Source: Lycium barbarum (taxonomy: Eukaryota > Streptophyta > Magnoliopsida > Solanales > Solanaceae). From it: 64,000 bases of DNA. The stretch covers positions 19,414,203-19,478,202 of the forward strand of contig NC_083341.1 in the NCBI RefSeq assembly GCF_019175385.1, in the 5' to 3' direction. Of the stretch, positions 1 through 12,800 are shown piece after piece. The number at the start of each line of letters is the position of its first letter. The first letter of the stretch is position 1. A program made the position numbers and the translations under genes. Below the pieces are notes generated by a model. That model was not told where the DNA came from, searched no databases, and worked only from the letters and a program-made list of their open reading frames with translations.

Positions 1-1528
1 ATTAAGTATTGTGTAAAGAGAAGTCAATATAGGAATTTTGTTGCCCTTTTTTCTCTTTACTACGCATAATTTGAGAAAGAGCTTGTACTTGTCATGAGCC
101 TCTTTTCTTGAAGTACACTATGGAAACTTATTGGAATTAATCATGCTTTCTTAGGATTATCTAGCTGTACACTGCAATATAATTTTGATGGTTATATTTC
201 ATATAAGGTGTTTCTTTGGTTATTAATTAATATATAAATGTCTCTCGCTGGGATTGAGTAGGAGCCAAAAAAAGATGAATACACCCATGGTCATGGTGGG
301 AATTGGGATGGACATAAAATTGGCACCCTTACCTAGGGAAGTCGTATTCAGGTCCTGGATAAAAAAAAAATTAAAAAAATCCTGATTTGAAATGCTTCCC
401 CTTTAATAGACCTAGGAGTTAATTGAGCCCGAAAGTATCGATCGGGTGAAAAACCAGAAAAATGGCTAAAGGGTTGAATGCAAGTTGATATATATGCTTT
501 TAGTTTTCCAGTAATCTCCATGTTCCTACGTAAAATTTTATGTGAAAAGTTAAGATAATAACAAGTCAAAACATTGGAGTAGCACTTTCACGTAGTTCTT
601 TCTCGATTGGACAAATTAAAGTTGGTGCAAGCTAGCTAGACATGCTTCATTCCACATGATATATTCCTGCCATTTGAGGCTGTTTTCTTGGATTTTGGTC
701 TAAAGAGGGCAGTTTGATTTATGATTTATTTGGCTATTATTGTGGAGTCACTTTGCATAGCAATTCTTTTACTGCATAAAGAGCTTCTAATTATAACTAG
801 TCAATGAACAAAATAATACCTTGATGTGTCGATGTCGACGTACTGCTGCTGCTTGTTTTTTGTCAGGTCACTTTGGTTGGTCTACCTTTGAACTTAAACC
901 GCCACATAAATAATCTTCATTAATTTATTTGTTTGTATGTTTTCAAAATAATATATTAGCGAGTATAGCAGTTTTATCAAAATAAAAAAATTGAGAAAAT
1001 GATCTCTTATGGTCACTTACAAATTAAATAAAAAAAAATTGCCTTTTTGATCTCTTATATGTAAAACTGAAGATTTCTTGTAAAAAGAATATAAAACAAT
1101 TTTGTAAAGGACTATAAAACAATTTCCCCGCTTTAATATATATAGTATGAAGCATTAGTATACACATATATACATATACAAGCACTTTCGGCGAGAGTAT
1201 CATTAATTGACAATATCAGCACAAATGTTGGGCACAACTTTATTTGCTTATAGGTGATTAAACTTGACTTTCCAAAAAAAAAAAAAAACCTTTAAACTTT
1301 AAGTCAAAATTACAGTCACAGAACCTTTTAGCCTAAGGAATGCTATTAGGGATGGTGCGTCTTAAATTACGTAGAAATTACAATATAGAGACTAATAATA
1401 TAGCAATTAGTAATATACAGACTACAATGTAGAAATTATTTTTTATCGAGCGTTTGATTCTTTTTACTAAAAATGAAATATACCGGTAAAAGTTAAAATA
1501 TGAGTTTAATTTTTTAACTTAATAAAAT
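1..1528. other. Intergenic, no gene seen
   Basis: AT-rich sequence with short A and T runs and no reading frame resembling a protein family I know. It lies beyond the 3' end of the minus-strand strictosidine synthase-like gene. I see no convincing RNA gene or transposon terminus here. Confidence 0.6.
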
Positions 1529-2208
1529 TAGGGCTGGACATAAATATCGAAAACCGAAAAACCGGACCGAACCGAATTAATTTGGTTTTTCGGTTTTCGA
1601 TTTTTCGATTCGGTTTCGGTTTACGTTTTCAGAAACTTCGGTGTTCGATTTTTAGAGTTCCGTTCTTCGGTGTTTTGGTTTAAACCGAAATTTAATACGT
1701 TACCCAAAAAAATTAAAATAATCAAGACCCATTAAGTTTAAGCCCCAAAAAAATTCAATTGTAACAAGCCCAAAAAAAACTCAATTGAAATATCCTTAAC
1801 AAAGATAGGTGACTAGGATGTGTCTTTAGGATTAATGTATGTCTTTTATGTGTTTTCTTAATTATTCTTACTGTATGTATATAACACCTAGTAATCTTAT
1901 ATCATGGTTATGGTTTTTTGTCTTGTGTATGTTGTTTGTTTGATTTTGATTTCAATTTATCAGTTTATGTTTTATTGCTTTTGAGAATATGAGTTAGTGT
2001 AAATAGAATCGCTTCTAATATCATATAAAAAAAAAACGAATTGAAAAAATCGAAACCGAACCGAACTTCAAAAAACCGAAACCGAAAGAACCGAACCGAA
2101 CCGAACTAGTTTGGTTCGGTGTTCGGTGTCCACCTTAAAAAAATCGAAACCGAAATAGCCGAACCGAAATTTGAAAAACCAAACCGAAGTACTGAACGCC
2201 CACCCCTA
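1529..2208. mobile_element. hAT-like MITE with ACCGAACCGAA-rich termini
   Basis: Both ends are arrays of AACCGAA/TTCGGTT words arranged as an imperfect inverted repeat. The outermost bases are TAGGGCTGG on the left and CCACCCCTA on the right. The flanks are AATAAAAT (1521-1528) and AATAAAAC (2209-2216), an 8-bp target duplication with one mismatch, as expected for the hAT superfamily. The 300-bp core is AT-rich and non-coding. Non-autonomous status is inferred from the absence of a transposase frame. Confidence 0.75.
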
Positions 2209-2617
2209 AATAAAACTGAAAGATTATAGATGATGGATTTGAGAAAACGATAAAGTACTGTAATTTTGTCTTTTGAAATCTAATCCCATATATCGTTATT
2301 CCCCGTTCTTTCGCTACACTAATAGGTGTTTTAAATGTTATATATACCAAATATTATAATTACAAATTTTTGGTTCAAGTCATCGCACAAACAAGTCCTT
2401 CTTACCTTAATGATAGATGTACAAAGTCAAATGTTCCTCTTCCCTAACTAAAGTATAGCAATAGAAGATTCTTAACAGTAGCAAAGCTGGAATATGAACC
2501 TAGGGCCTAGGCTACTATAAATAACAAATACTGAGGATTCATTCTGTAACAGCACAATTACAAAAAAAAATTATCATCAAATTTATAAAATAATAGAATA
2601 GTGGTACTTTTTTTTCT
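2209..2617. other. Probable 3' flank/UTR of the strictosidine synthase-like gene
   Basis: Non-coding AT-rich sequence directly downstream (minus strand) of the TAA stop at 2618-2620. It should contain the 3' untranslated region and polyadenylation site, but I cannot fix the cleavage position. Confidence 0.45.
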
Positions 2618-5600
2618 TTAAGACAATTGATAAACTCCCAAAGAGGACATCATAACAGAACCAATCCACAACTTTCCATTATCCTCCTCATGAACTTCAC
2701 TAATAAACCTCAACTTCTTGCCTTCAACATCTTCTAAAACCTCCAAAATCACCCCCTCTTCGCTTAACTTAATCGCGGTAGCATGTGGCTGCCCTCCCAC
2801 TAACAAGTTGTGCATTTGCTGAAAATTGAATTTCCTCAACAATGTCTTCCCGAGCCACGAATTTGACGTTATCAATCGGGAAAGTGGTGATGCTTTTGCA
2901 TGCAACGCGACCCAAAATTCCCCTTTTGAATTCATTCTAACGTTGTCTGGAAATCCTGGTAGCTCAGCAAATGTGTCGTGGGTTCCTACATTGGGACCTT
3001 TCAGCCAATACCTTAGTATTCTACATGCAGATGTTTCAGCTACTAGCACGAAGGACCGGTCTTTGCTTAAGGCTACACCATTTGCAAAAGAAAGGCCTCT
3101 TAGTACGGCTGTTACTTGTTTGGTTGATTTGTCATATTTCATCAGCCTGCCTGTTTTATCTCCACTTGCAGTCGCCGCAACGAATTGCCTACATATAAAA
3201 CATGAAATTTATAACATGTCACTTCCTAATTTATTCTAGGCAATCAATCAGAGATAATGAATAAAGTTATGCTCCAATTATCTTTAAATGTCCTCAGTAT
3301 AAATATTTGTATATTGTCAATGCTTTCTTTTTAAACTATAAAAAAAAAAATTGAGATCATCATTTTCCTACCCTAAATTTATGTAGTAGTACACACGCCC
3401 TAAGGTTCTTATTCATTGACATTGCAAGCCATGGTTAATTACCAAACCTATAACACCCAATTGGCTAAACATGAAACGTTATAACTTGAATAATCACATA
3501 TATTACTGAATAAATTACCTGCGTTGGTAGATTGTGCTTGTGTCTGTGAAGTAAATGACATTGTCATGATCATCAATATCTAAGTCATTTGTGAAGCTAA
3601 GAGGCTGGCCTTCAAAATCTTGGACTAATGGGCTAGACAATCCTCCAGTTGGGCCTACAACTTGGAGGCCCAAGTAGGCATCAGCAATGTAAAGGTCTCC
3701 AGTATTATGATCAAATCGTAAGCCCAATGGCCTTCCACATATATGTTCCATTTCAGGGGCAGAGGCCTGACTACAATTCTTCCTTCAACATTATAACACA
3801 TGAAAAATTTCAAGAAACTTATTTTCTTTCGAGAAATAGATTCAGAATTAAGGTAAGGAAAAAATATGAAAATAAGAGCGTTCGTTCGTAAAATTTGTGA
3901 AAATGATGACTAATCTGTAGGCGGGGATGAATTATAATAATTCGTTCCAACCCAAGACATAAAGAAAGACAGGGATAATCAGACTTGCTAGAAGAGTCGA
4001 TGTACAAATAAAGAATCTGTTTTGACATGAAATAGATATCCATATATCTATGACTCATATTTACGAGATGATTAAATATGGCAAAAGCTATGCCGAAAAT
4101 TAATTCGCGTAGAAATGGACGCATTGGTTCACGTAAGGGTGTACATAGAATACAGGGGGATCAGATATGATGCAAATTGCATGAAGCTTGTGAAACCCAT
4201 GAACATGCATGAAAATACTAGATTCGCGACGTTAAGTTTAAATCTTCACTTCCATATATAACACAATCGGAATTTTATTTTGGCTAACGTGTATGTTACT
4301 GAAAGTACACTTTGTCGACAATAATTATAAGTTAAAGATTAGTGGAGTTCACAATAGATTAAAAAAAAGTAAATTATTCAGTATATGTAGGAAAATCATG
4401 TGAAAGAGCCATAAGTTGACTTTTAAACTTGTGGACAATGTGATAGAAGTAGTTATTATATTTTATTTAATATAATTCAGCCTAGCTACACCTCTTGTAT
4501 TATTTAACTGTATTACGACCTCTTAGTTAAGCTTAATAGACATTATTTCTAGACATCCAATTAAGGTGGACATTCTATTGAGAGGGAGAGGATATATGGA
4601 AAATAATATACTGCACAAAAAACATAAGTAAACTAATTAATAATGAGTCACTTAATTTTATCACGGTTATTTGAAAGCCAGAGATTTAGTACACGAAATC
4701 AAAATTTATATGTTGGACAATTTCACGTAACAAAAATTAATTGTAGTATTTTTTAGCACGGAATGGAAAATGCTCTGCTCAAGTTGCATGTCAAACTTGC
4801 TAGGAACTGATCATTGAACTCCCTAACGAGCAAGGAATCATTTGGTTCAAATTTAATGTCACTATTAATTACTGGCATAAAGAAAAGTGTGGTCTGTACG
4901 AAGAAAAAAGTGAAAATGTTTTCCAGGAACTAAATGATTTCTTAATTATTATTTTTGTTCAGTATGTAAGCAAAAAAGATTATTCTGAAAGCATATGTAT
5001 ATAATTTAGACAAATATTATGGGGGTGCGGGTGTGGGTGGGGTGGGTGGGTAGCGTGGATACGGGTGGTTTGGGAGGTGGGTGGGTGGTGGGGGGTTGGG
5101 GTGGGTGGGTCTGGGAGGTGAGGGATGGGGGTTGGGGGATGTGAGGGTGAAGATGAGGTGAGTTCGAGGAGGGGAGGAGACAATCAATGCCAGTCGCATT
5201 TGTGAAACTTGATTTCTCTACTTCCATTAGGAAAGTCAGTTTCCTCATTTTAAAGAATTTATTTTTCTAAAGAAAGTATTTTTCAAAAGTTTTGATCAAT
5301 CGAGCATGAGAAACTTGGAAATACCGAACACACCCTCAAATACAAAAGTCTAAGAACAAAAAATTAAAGGGTGTTTAATCACCTTTGGGAAGAGGTGACA
5401 GCAAAGTCAACCCAAACTTGAGCATGTAGTAGCCATTTAAGAATGCGACCATCAGCAACTCCAGTATATGGCCCTTCACCATTTGGATCAAAAGCAATAC
5501 TTTCTGCTCCAAATGCTCCTAATTTCAATTGGATCATCTCAGCTTTAGAGAGGACATCTTGGGACCCTGCTATACTAACTGGTCTAAACACATTCGCTGA

Positions 5601-5696
5601 GTCAGAGTCAGGGTCTGAAGCAAAAGTTACTGAGACGAGTGCGACTGTTACAATAGCATTCAGCATGAGGAACTTAGAGGCCTTCATGATCATCAT
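2618..5696 (-). CDS. Strictosidine synthase-like protein (complete, 3 exons, 382 aa)
   Basis: Exons are 5383-5696, 3519-3782 and 2618-3188; all junctions are GT-AG and sum to 1149 nt. Residues 1-26 form a hydrophobic signal peptide, so the product should enter the secretory pathway or vacuole. The body is the six-bladed beta-propeller Str_synth family. Conserved blocks visible are GPYTGVADGRILKW (exon 1), a Cys108/Cys120 pair flanking the segment before GRPLGLRF, FTNDLDID (168-175), YFTDTS (182-187), FANGVALS, LPGFPDNVR and LLVGGQPHATAIKLSEEG. Length is typical of plant SSL proteins. Family knowledge: true strictosidine synthases condense tryptamine and secologanin, but most SSL members have other or unknown activities, so alkaloid synthesis should not be assumed. 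Four ATGs cluster at the start (MMIM); I chose the first. Intron 1 is 1.6 kb with a G-rich tract, intron 2 is 330 bp. No disabling change seen. Confidence 0.92.
5018..5175 (+). repeat. G-run-rich tract in intron 1 of the strictosidine synthase-like gene
   Basis: About 150 bp with more than a dozen runs of three to six G separated by T, GT or A on the plus strand, which is the template strand of the host gene. Sense RNA would be pyrimidine-rich (C/T). The DNA meets the usual pattern for G-quadruplex formation. A proline/histidine-rich reading frame opposite it is a by-product of composition. Confidence 0.7.
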
Positions 5697-5900
5697 GTGT
5701 GTCTTTTGCTTGTTACAATATAATGGTGATCGAAGGGATGTCCAATTTTTTCTTCATTTGTAGTTGATTTATAATTGGGTGTGGATTTGCTTGGACTACA
5801 GCTAAAGTCAAACCAAAGAATGGTACATATGGAAGTCAACTTCTAATATATAAGTATATATATACTCCTTATAGCATAATGGGCTAAAGTCAACTTCTAG
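5697..5900 (-). promoter_or_regulatory. Putative promoter of the strictosidine synthase-like gene
   Basis: About 150-180 bp upstream of the start (minus strand) is a TATATATATACTTATATATT-like stretch (5855-5875) that can serve as a TATA region. W-box cores (TTGAC[TC], seen as AGTCAA on plus) lie near 5831 and 5889, plus a related site at 5805, hinting at WRKY control. Motif-based inference only; no transcription start is known. Confidence 0.4.
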
Positions 5901-6056
5901 AAAGTACGAATTGGTCAATAAAAGAAGGAAGAAAAAAATTATTTTATTTATACAACCAACAACTACTCTTTAGGTTCTGTGAACAACAAACACCTCTCTT
6001 ATTTTTCAATTTTGACTGAAAAAGGCAATGAAAATGAAGAAACTATTAATTTTCGG

Positions 6057-6262
6057 ATACGTTTGGCCATCAGAAGTTTTCATTTTTTCCCGAAAAATTA
6101 TTTCACTTTATTTGAAATCAACGTTTGGCCATGAAAATTCCAAATACAAATAGAAGTGGTATTTCAAATTTGAAAAACACCTAAAAACTTATTTTTAGTT
6201 TTTTCACTTTCAATACATTCAAACGATCAAATATTCTTTGCAAAAACTATAACCAAACACAA
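6057..6262. mobile_element. Possible small MITE (CGTTTGGCCAT termini)
   Basis: Left end reads ACGTTTGGCCAT and the right end ACTATAACCAAACAC, an imperfect inverted pair; a second ACGTTTGGCCAT lies at about 6121. The interior is AT-rich and non-coding. I could not settle a target duplication, so the boundaries are approximate. Confidence 0.4.
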
Positions 6263-6374
6263 CTGCATCTTCCACTCCAACTTCAAAATCTATATATAAT
6301 TACAAAGCTAGGCATAGACAAGGTGATGTGGCACCTCTCTATGACCTACCGCCATTCCTATTTTTTTTTCTATT

Positions 6375-6395
6375 CCCCCCCCCCCCCCCCCCCCC
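6375..6395. repeat. Poly-C tract (21 C)
   Basis: Uninterrupted run of 21 C, preceded by a T-rich stretch. Length may be affected by sequencing or polymerase slippage. The stretch from here to 6925 holds no recognisable gene. Confidence 0.95.
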
Positions 6396-6925
6396 TATAT
6401 GTGTTATGATAACAAGACTCAAAAATGCTTTTTTAATTCTCTTAACTGTATTAAATGTGTTATGCTAAAAAAAACTGAAAAGCAATGTCTTTTAACTCTT
6501 TTAATTATACTGCAATTTCAACCGTTTCCTAAATCGATCCTATATATTCCAAAAACTGATCATTTTAATCCCACCTTTTCGGTATCTATTTTTGTAGTTG
6601 CTGTAAACAATAGTTCTCATTCCGTAATCTGTATGAACTCCAAAACCATACATATGTTGAGTTCATATTACATTCTTCACGCCTAAGAAACTGGTAAGTT
6701 ACTTTCTTGGTTGGAAAAGTTAAGAAGCCTTTGTGAAGGGAAAAGCTTAATTTTTCATTCTTTTCCTTAAAAAATTAACTTTAGGCTTGAGTGATAATCT
6801 GTTTATACATACGTGACGTTGTAATTATGTATCTTGATGGGTATTTAAAAATTAAGGACAGGTCAAAACATATAATTTGTAAGCAGTGAAGAGAACATAA
6901 ACATTACTAGGAATAGGTGTTACTG

Positions 6926-7873
6926 TAGGGGTGTAAAAAGTAAACCGACAAAACCGATAAACCGAGTCAAACTGAGAAAAAAATCCGACTAGTGATTTGG
7001 TTTGACTTGGTTTGGTGTTGAGAAAAAAAAACCCGATCATAATTGGTTTGGTTTGGTTTTAACTAAAAAAAGTCAAACCGAACCAAACCAACCCGATATT
7101 ACATGTATTCAATTTTTAAAATATTTTATACATAAAAATATTTATTTGTAATGGAATTTATAAATATTTCTTTTATTTTTTCGTAGCTTTTTTTTATCTA
7201 CTATCATATTATTCAAGATTGAACTTAGAATTTTGAATGTTAATAAATTTTATATCCTATGGGTATTTGTAACTCAAATAAAGTTCAAACCAAAACCAGC
7301 TCAACACTAACGCTAACAAAAGAAATTCAATTTACCACTAGGAATGACAATAATGTTGAATATCTATTCTTTAGTTTTGCATAATTAGTTTAGAGAGTGA
7401 AAATACATAACTTAAGTTTTTTCTCTTTGTCATGTAATTAATACTTATTAGTCGTGCTTATTTTAGCATGACTTAGTATTTTTAGATTATGGTCATTTTC
7501 TTTATGACTTGTTAATTAGCAATATTTATTTTAACCGATTTTATTAGTTTTTGTTGAATATTTTAATACAATGTCATCACTCTTCTCACATTTTGTGTTA
7601 TTTTCTTAAGAAACACCTTAATTATATAGTTGTATCTTACTAGGATAGAAATATTTGAAGTAAAAGTTATATGTATTGTACCAAGACTATTCCGAAAAAA
7701 AAAAAAGAAAAAAAACCGAAAAACCCGAGAAAACCGAATAACCCGAGAAAACCCGAGGTTGAAAAATCCGAATTTCATTGGTTTGGTTTGGTGTATAAAT
7801 TTAAAAACCCGACGTGATTGGTTTGGTTTGGTGTTTAAAAAATTCGAACCAACCCGGTCCATATACACCCCTC
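6926..7873. mobile_element. MITE-like element with TAGGGGTGTA ends and AACCGA/TTTGGTT arms
   Basis: Begins TAGGGGTGTA and ends TACACCCCTC, a near-perfect inverted pair. The arms continue as AACCGAC/AACCAACC words over more than 100 bp each. Flanks are GGTGTTACTG (6916-6925) and GGTGTTAGTG (7874-7883), a 10-bp direct repeat with one mismatch. The core is AT-rich and non-coding. It resembles the element at 1529-2208 in style but has different ends. Superfamily uncertain (hAT or Mutator-like). Confidence 0.7.
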
Positions 7874-7883
7874 GGTGTTAGTG

Positions 7884-8480
7884 TTATTCACACATCTAAC
7901 GATGAGGCAATTACATTAATGTGATCAAATAAATTATAGATGAACCTTTGTATGCTCTCAGACATAAAAAAAAAAAAATAAGAAAAGTCAAGTAAAATTG
8001 ATATTATATGGTGTCCAATACTCTGCTTCGTACTCACGGTAAAGCTTCAAAATTTTCCAATTGGGTAGAATTAGAAAATTTAGTGGGAACTCTAAATTGT
8101 GTATCAAATAAAATTTTGTTAATCTTCTTTTTTTTTTCCAAGTATGTGAACAAACCCAAAAAAGCAAGAATTCAAATGATAATTCTCTTAAATATTTACT
8201 TTTCTTTCCTTTTTAACTAAAGCTTTTATTTTATTGCCATGTCAGTTTTACTTCTTCAGCATTTATAACATAAAATACTATTTTATTTATAAAAAACTAA
8301 TAGAAGAAAACACTCTTTATTTTCGCACGGTCAAATTTACTAGTTCCAAATAAAGTGCAAAATATTTGATTTTCATGGCCAAATGCCTACTTCGTGTTAC
8401 TATTTCAACCAATCCTAGTCCTTAGAGGGAGTTATCTCACATAGTTGGAGGCTCTTCATCAAATGAAAAATGACAATTAC
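7884..8480. other. Intergenic, nothing recognised
   Basis: AT-rich, several A runs, no coding signal and no terminal repeats that I could pair. Confidence 0.5.
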
Positions 8481-8666
8481 ATGGTGTAGCGGATGGGACT
8501 GCTTCTCCCTTAACCAAAGGTCTCGGGTTCGAGCTCTGAGTATGAAAATATTCTTGATAGACAATGCTTCCCCCGAATAAGCCCTATGCGGTGCGAATCC
8601 AAATTAGTCGGTCTCCAATGCGGCAACCGTACACCACCGGATGACTAACCCAAAAAAAAAAAAAAA
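8481..8666 (+). mobile_element. tRNA-derived SINE (Solanaceae SolS-type)
   Basis: The 5' part carries a pol III promoter: an A-box-like GTGTAGCGGATGGGA and a B-box GGTTCGAGCTC near 8527. The body contains the CTTCCCCCGAATAAGCCCTA and AATGCGGCAACCG words common in nightshade SINEs. A 15-A tail follows. Flanks TGACAATTAC (8471-8480) and TGATAATTAT (8670-8679) look like a decayed target duplication. Placement in a SolS family is from memory of consensus features, not a search. Confidence 0.8.
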
Positions 8667-8679
8667 GATTGATAATTAT

Positions 8680-9860
8680 CCATTTTATTGCTATCTTCTT
8701 TTAATTTTATGTAAACATGTTTATGTAATTTATGCAGTAAAGAGATTCTTGGAACTTCTAACTTTTAAACATGCCATGACGTTGTGTGACTATAAAAATA
8801 TGACATTAAGACGAAAATGATAAATTATTTTCAAATGCAAAAAGTTTTTTTTTTTTTTTTTAAAAAGTAGTGTCACTGTCACCTAACATGGACCTATAAT
8901 CTTTCCGAGGGGTGGGTTTAAATATTTTTGTAAAAAAGTTAAAGTGGTTCCGGGTTCACTAAGGGCTATTGTCCAGTTTAATTATACTTCGGGATTTTAT
9001 TTTCTTCGCATTCATTGGTCTAATATCTTCATTTTCCATGCTTATTAAACAAGAATATAATTTCGGTAATCAATGCAAGGAGATCTGATGGGCATAAATT
9101 ATACAACATGCCTACTTTAGTCCCACAAGTTATATCTTATGTTCATAAATTATTACGTTTAAAAAGTACATGACACAGTTCATAGTTTTATGTCCCCAAA
9201 AAAAATTCAAAAATAGCAGAAAAGTACTCAATAACAAAGTAGATCATATTATCCAGCATGAAGGTTAATGTCCCCCATTTTTTGAATTCATTTAAACACC
9301 TGACATTAAGTGTTTGATGCAAATAACATTTCTTTTTGGCTTTTATAAATTAGGCAATACATGTTGTCACTTAATGTCATTTAATTATAATTAATGGATA
9401 ATGAAAATAGATACTAAACCAGAAAGCTCTTTCTAGCCTAAAATAATATTATCTTCCAAAAATCAATTTAACAATCTAAATACAGAATAGTAACTCAATA
9501 TTTGATTGAATAACCAAATGCCCCAATAGTGACATACTTTTAAGATGCAACAAACAAATGTAAAAAACTAATTCCACTTGATAAGCCAACCATATGATTC
9601 CAGTACATGCCAATTTGTCTCTCTAATTCGTCACTTACCCTGGATAGACTTAATTTAATGTATGAACATTCATAAGTAGCTACAACTACCTATATTTGAC
9701 GACCAATTGTTTCAAAATTTTGACTACAAACTATCAATGCATGCAATTATCAGTTAGGCAAAAATGTACATTCAATTATCAGTGAGGTGAAATAAATCAT
9801 CAGCCGCAGTATATATACAACACTTCAGACCAAAAAAAGCAATTTCATAAACTTAATGCA
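8680..9860. other. Intergenic, downstream of the methyltransferase gene
   Basis: No coding frame of note; T and A runs throughout. The 200 bp next to 9861 should contain the 3' UTR of the minus-strand methyltransferase gene. Confidence 0.5.
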
Positions 9861-12800
9861 TCACTTCCAGAATGCAAATATAGGCCTGTTAAACCCAGCT
9901 TTGCGACCAGATGCACTAGATGTTATGTCCTCTACCATTCTAAATCCAATCTGCATTTAAATATCGACGCATCAGTGTTACCTACCCAAGTCACAAAATA
10001 CTTATCTTCCAAGTTTAAAAAACAAAAGTTTCTCTGCGACGTACCTTGTCCAAAAGTATATCTTGAAAATCTTCGGGACGGATCTTAATCTCTTGATAAT
10101 TAACTTTTGTTGTCTGCATAACAAGGAAAACATTAACATGCTTCAAAGGAAGAATTTCAGAACCTCGTACACTAAGGAACAGATCCCAAAATAAGGTATT
10201 TGCCGTACAAATTATTAGTCCCTTCGTTTCAATTTGTTTGTCTTAAGTTTGACTTGGCACAAAGTTCGAGAAAATAAAGAAGACTTTAGAATCTTAAATC
10301 TTGTGATCTTAAAAGATGTGTAATGTACCAAAATGTCCTTTGAATCTTGTGGTCTAAATATGCCAGCTAAAATGTTGGGTGTAAGGGTTACTAAACATAG
10401 AAAGTGACATTCCTTTTAAAACAAAGTAAAAGGGAAAGTAAGACAAACAAATTGAAACGGAAGGAGTAATAAAAAGGACATATATGAAGCTAGTAACATA
10501 TGAATGTCAATCCTCTGGACCTTTCAGCCGTGAAGTTTATAGCTTGGAATTGCTGCAGGGTTAATAACCCTGATTTTAGGCATCAGTTTAGGTCCCTCAT
10601 GGATTGGCACGATCCAGCCCTGGTCATACTCATAGAAACCCACCTTCAGGATCATACTAATCTTATGCATGACTTTCACTTTATTAATATTGCGCAAGTC
10701 CCAGCAGAGGGACAGTCGGGGGGAATAGCTCTCATGTGGCACAATGATCGTATTCAAGTGGAAGAAAGGGCAATTACCAAGCAAGAAATTCATGTCATGG
10801 TCCAGCTATATCCTTCTGACCCTCCTTGGCTATTCTCTGCAATTTATGCTAGCCCGTATTTAAGTCAACGTCGCATTCTTTGGGATAATATCATGAAAAT
10901 ATACGACACATATAAAGGACCTTGGCTTCTAGGGGGAGACTTTAATGAAATTCTTAGAGCTTCTGAAAAATTTGGTGGACGGCCTTTAAATAATTCTAGA
11001 GTTGATTTGTTTTCCCATTGTATTAATTATTGTGGCTTAGCTGATTTAGGATATAAAGGCAGTAGGTATACTTGGACTAACAAACGTAAACCAGGATATA
11101 CTATTCTTGGGAGACTTGATAGAATATTAGCAAACTCTTCCTGGATCAACATGTTCCCTGAAGCCCAAATTCAACATTTACCTAGAGCTCACTCGGACCA
11201 TTGTCCGTTACTTCTAACACTCCGACACCCACCAAGAGACAATAAAATTTTTCGCTTTGAAACAATCTGGACTACCCATCCAGAATTTATACATATTGTG
11301 CATCAACATTGGGCTGGTAATCACGATATTTTTTCTGCAATACATAATTTTACAGAAACTGTACTTGCTTGGGATACAAATACTTTTGGCAATATTTTTC
11401 GAAAAAAAGGGCTACTTCTAGCCCGATTAAATGGCATTCAGTGCTCCACTAGTTATCCTACGAGCTATTTCCTACAAAATCTCGAAAGAGAACTAACTGA
11501 TGAATATAATCATATACTACTGTTAGAAGAACAATTTTGGAAATTAAAGTCGCGCATTTCTTGGCTTATCGAAGGTGACGCTAACACTCGCTTTTTTCAC
11601 ATGTCCACACTACAACGTCGTAGGAAAAATCGTATTACGGCCCTTAAAGATAGTGGGGGGAACTGGTGTTATGACCACACACAAATCAAAAATACTATAA
11701 CCACTTACTTTCACCAACTATACACTACTGACCATATCTCCTCACCTAAAGTCAATCCCTCCGCGTCATTCACTGGCCTAACCAGTGAGGATGCTAACCA
11801 TATTAATAGTGCTCTTTCCAACAATGAGGTACGTCATGCTTTACATTCGTTTAAACCCCTTAAAGCCCCGGGCCCGGATGGACTGCACCCTCTGTTCTTT
11901 CAAAAATACTGGAATTAAACTGGTTCCTCTACTCTAGCCTTCTGTCAGAAAGTTTTTCGTACTAAATGCATTCCCTCCACTGTGAACCAAACATTCTTAT
12001 GCCTCATACCTAAAAACCAGAATGCTAACCATCCAAGTCACTTTCGTCCGATTAGTTTATGCAATACTTCATACAAACTAGTTACAAAAATTATAGTAAA
12101 TCGTATTAAACCATACCTTCACCAGCTCATACGTCCAACTCAGACCAGTTTCCAACCCAATAAAAGAGCAGCGGATAACGCAATTATTGTTCAAGAAATC
12201 ATGCTCAAATTTGCTAAGATGAAAGGTAAGACTTCATCAATGCTTATGAAACTAGACCTGGAAAAGACTTTCGATAGACTAGAATGGACTTTTATACGTG
12301 ATACTCTCTTCTACTTTAATTTTCCACGTGATATCATCCAGTTAATTACGTCTTGTGTCACTACGTCCTCCATATCAATCTTACACAATGGAGCCAACAC
12401 CAAATTCTTTACCCCAACACGAGGACTTCGCCAAGGAGATCCCCTTTCTCCCTACTTATTTATATTATGTATGGAAATGCTCTCCCGTAGAATCAACCTA
12501 GCAGTAGACTATAAGCTCTGGTCTCCTATCCAATTGTCTCCTAAGGGCCCTCAACTATCCCACATGTTTTTTGCTGATAACATAATTCTAACTGCAAAAA
12601 TAAATGTCTTAGCCGCCACACCATTGTTGATGTCCTTAATGATTTCACTTCCATTTCCGGACAGAAAATTAATTTTCAAAAATCACGTATTTTCTTCTCA
12701 AATAACTGCTCCCTGAATGATAAAATTTTTATCCTATCATCTTTTAATATAGCTGAGGGAAGAGAGTTTGGAAAGTATTTAGGATTTCCCATTTTACAGT

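Noticed and set aside
4980..5248. Proline/histidine-rich frames on the minus strand
   Set aside because: They are translations of the low-complexity complement of the G-rich tract inside intron 1; no start context or homology.
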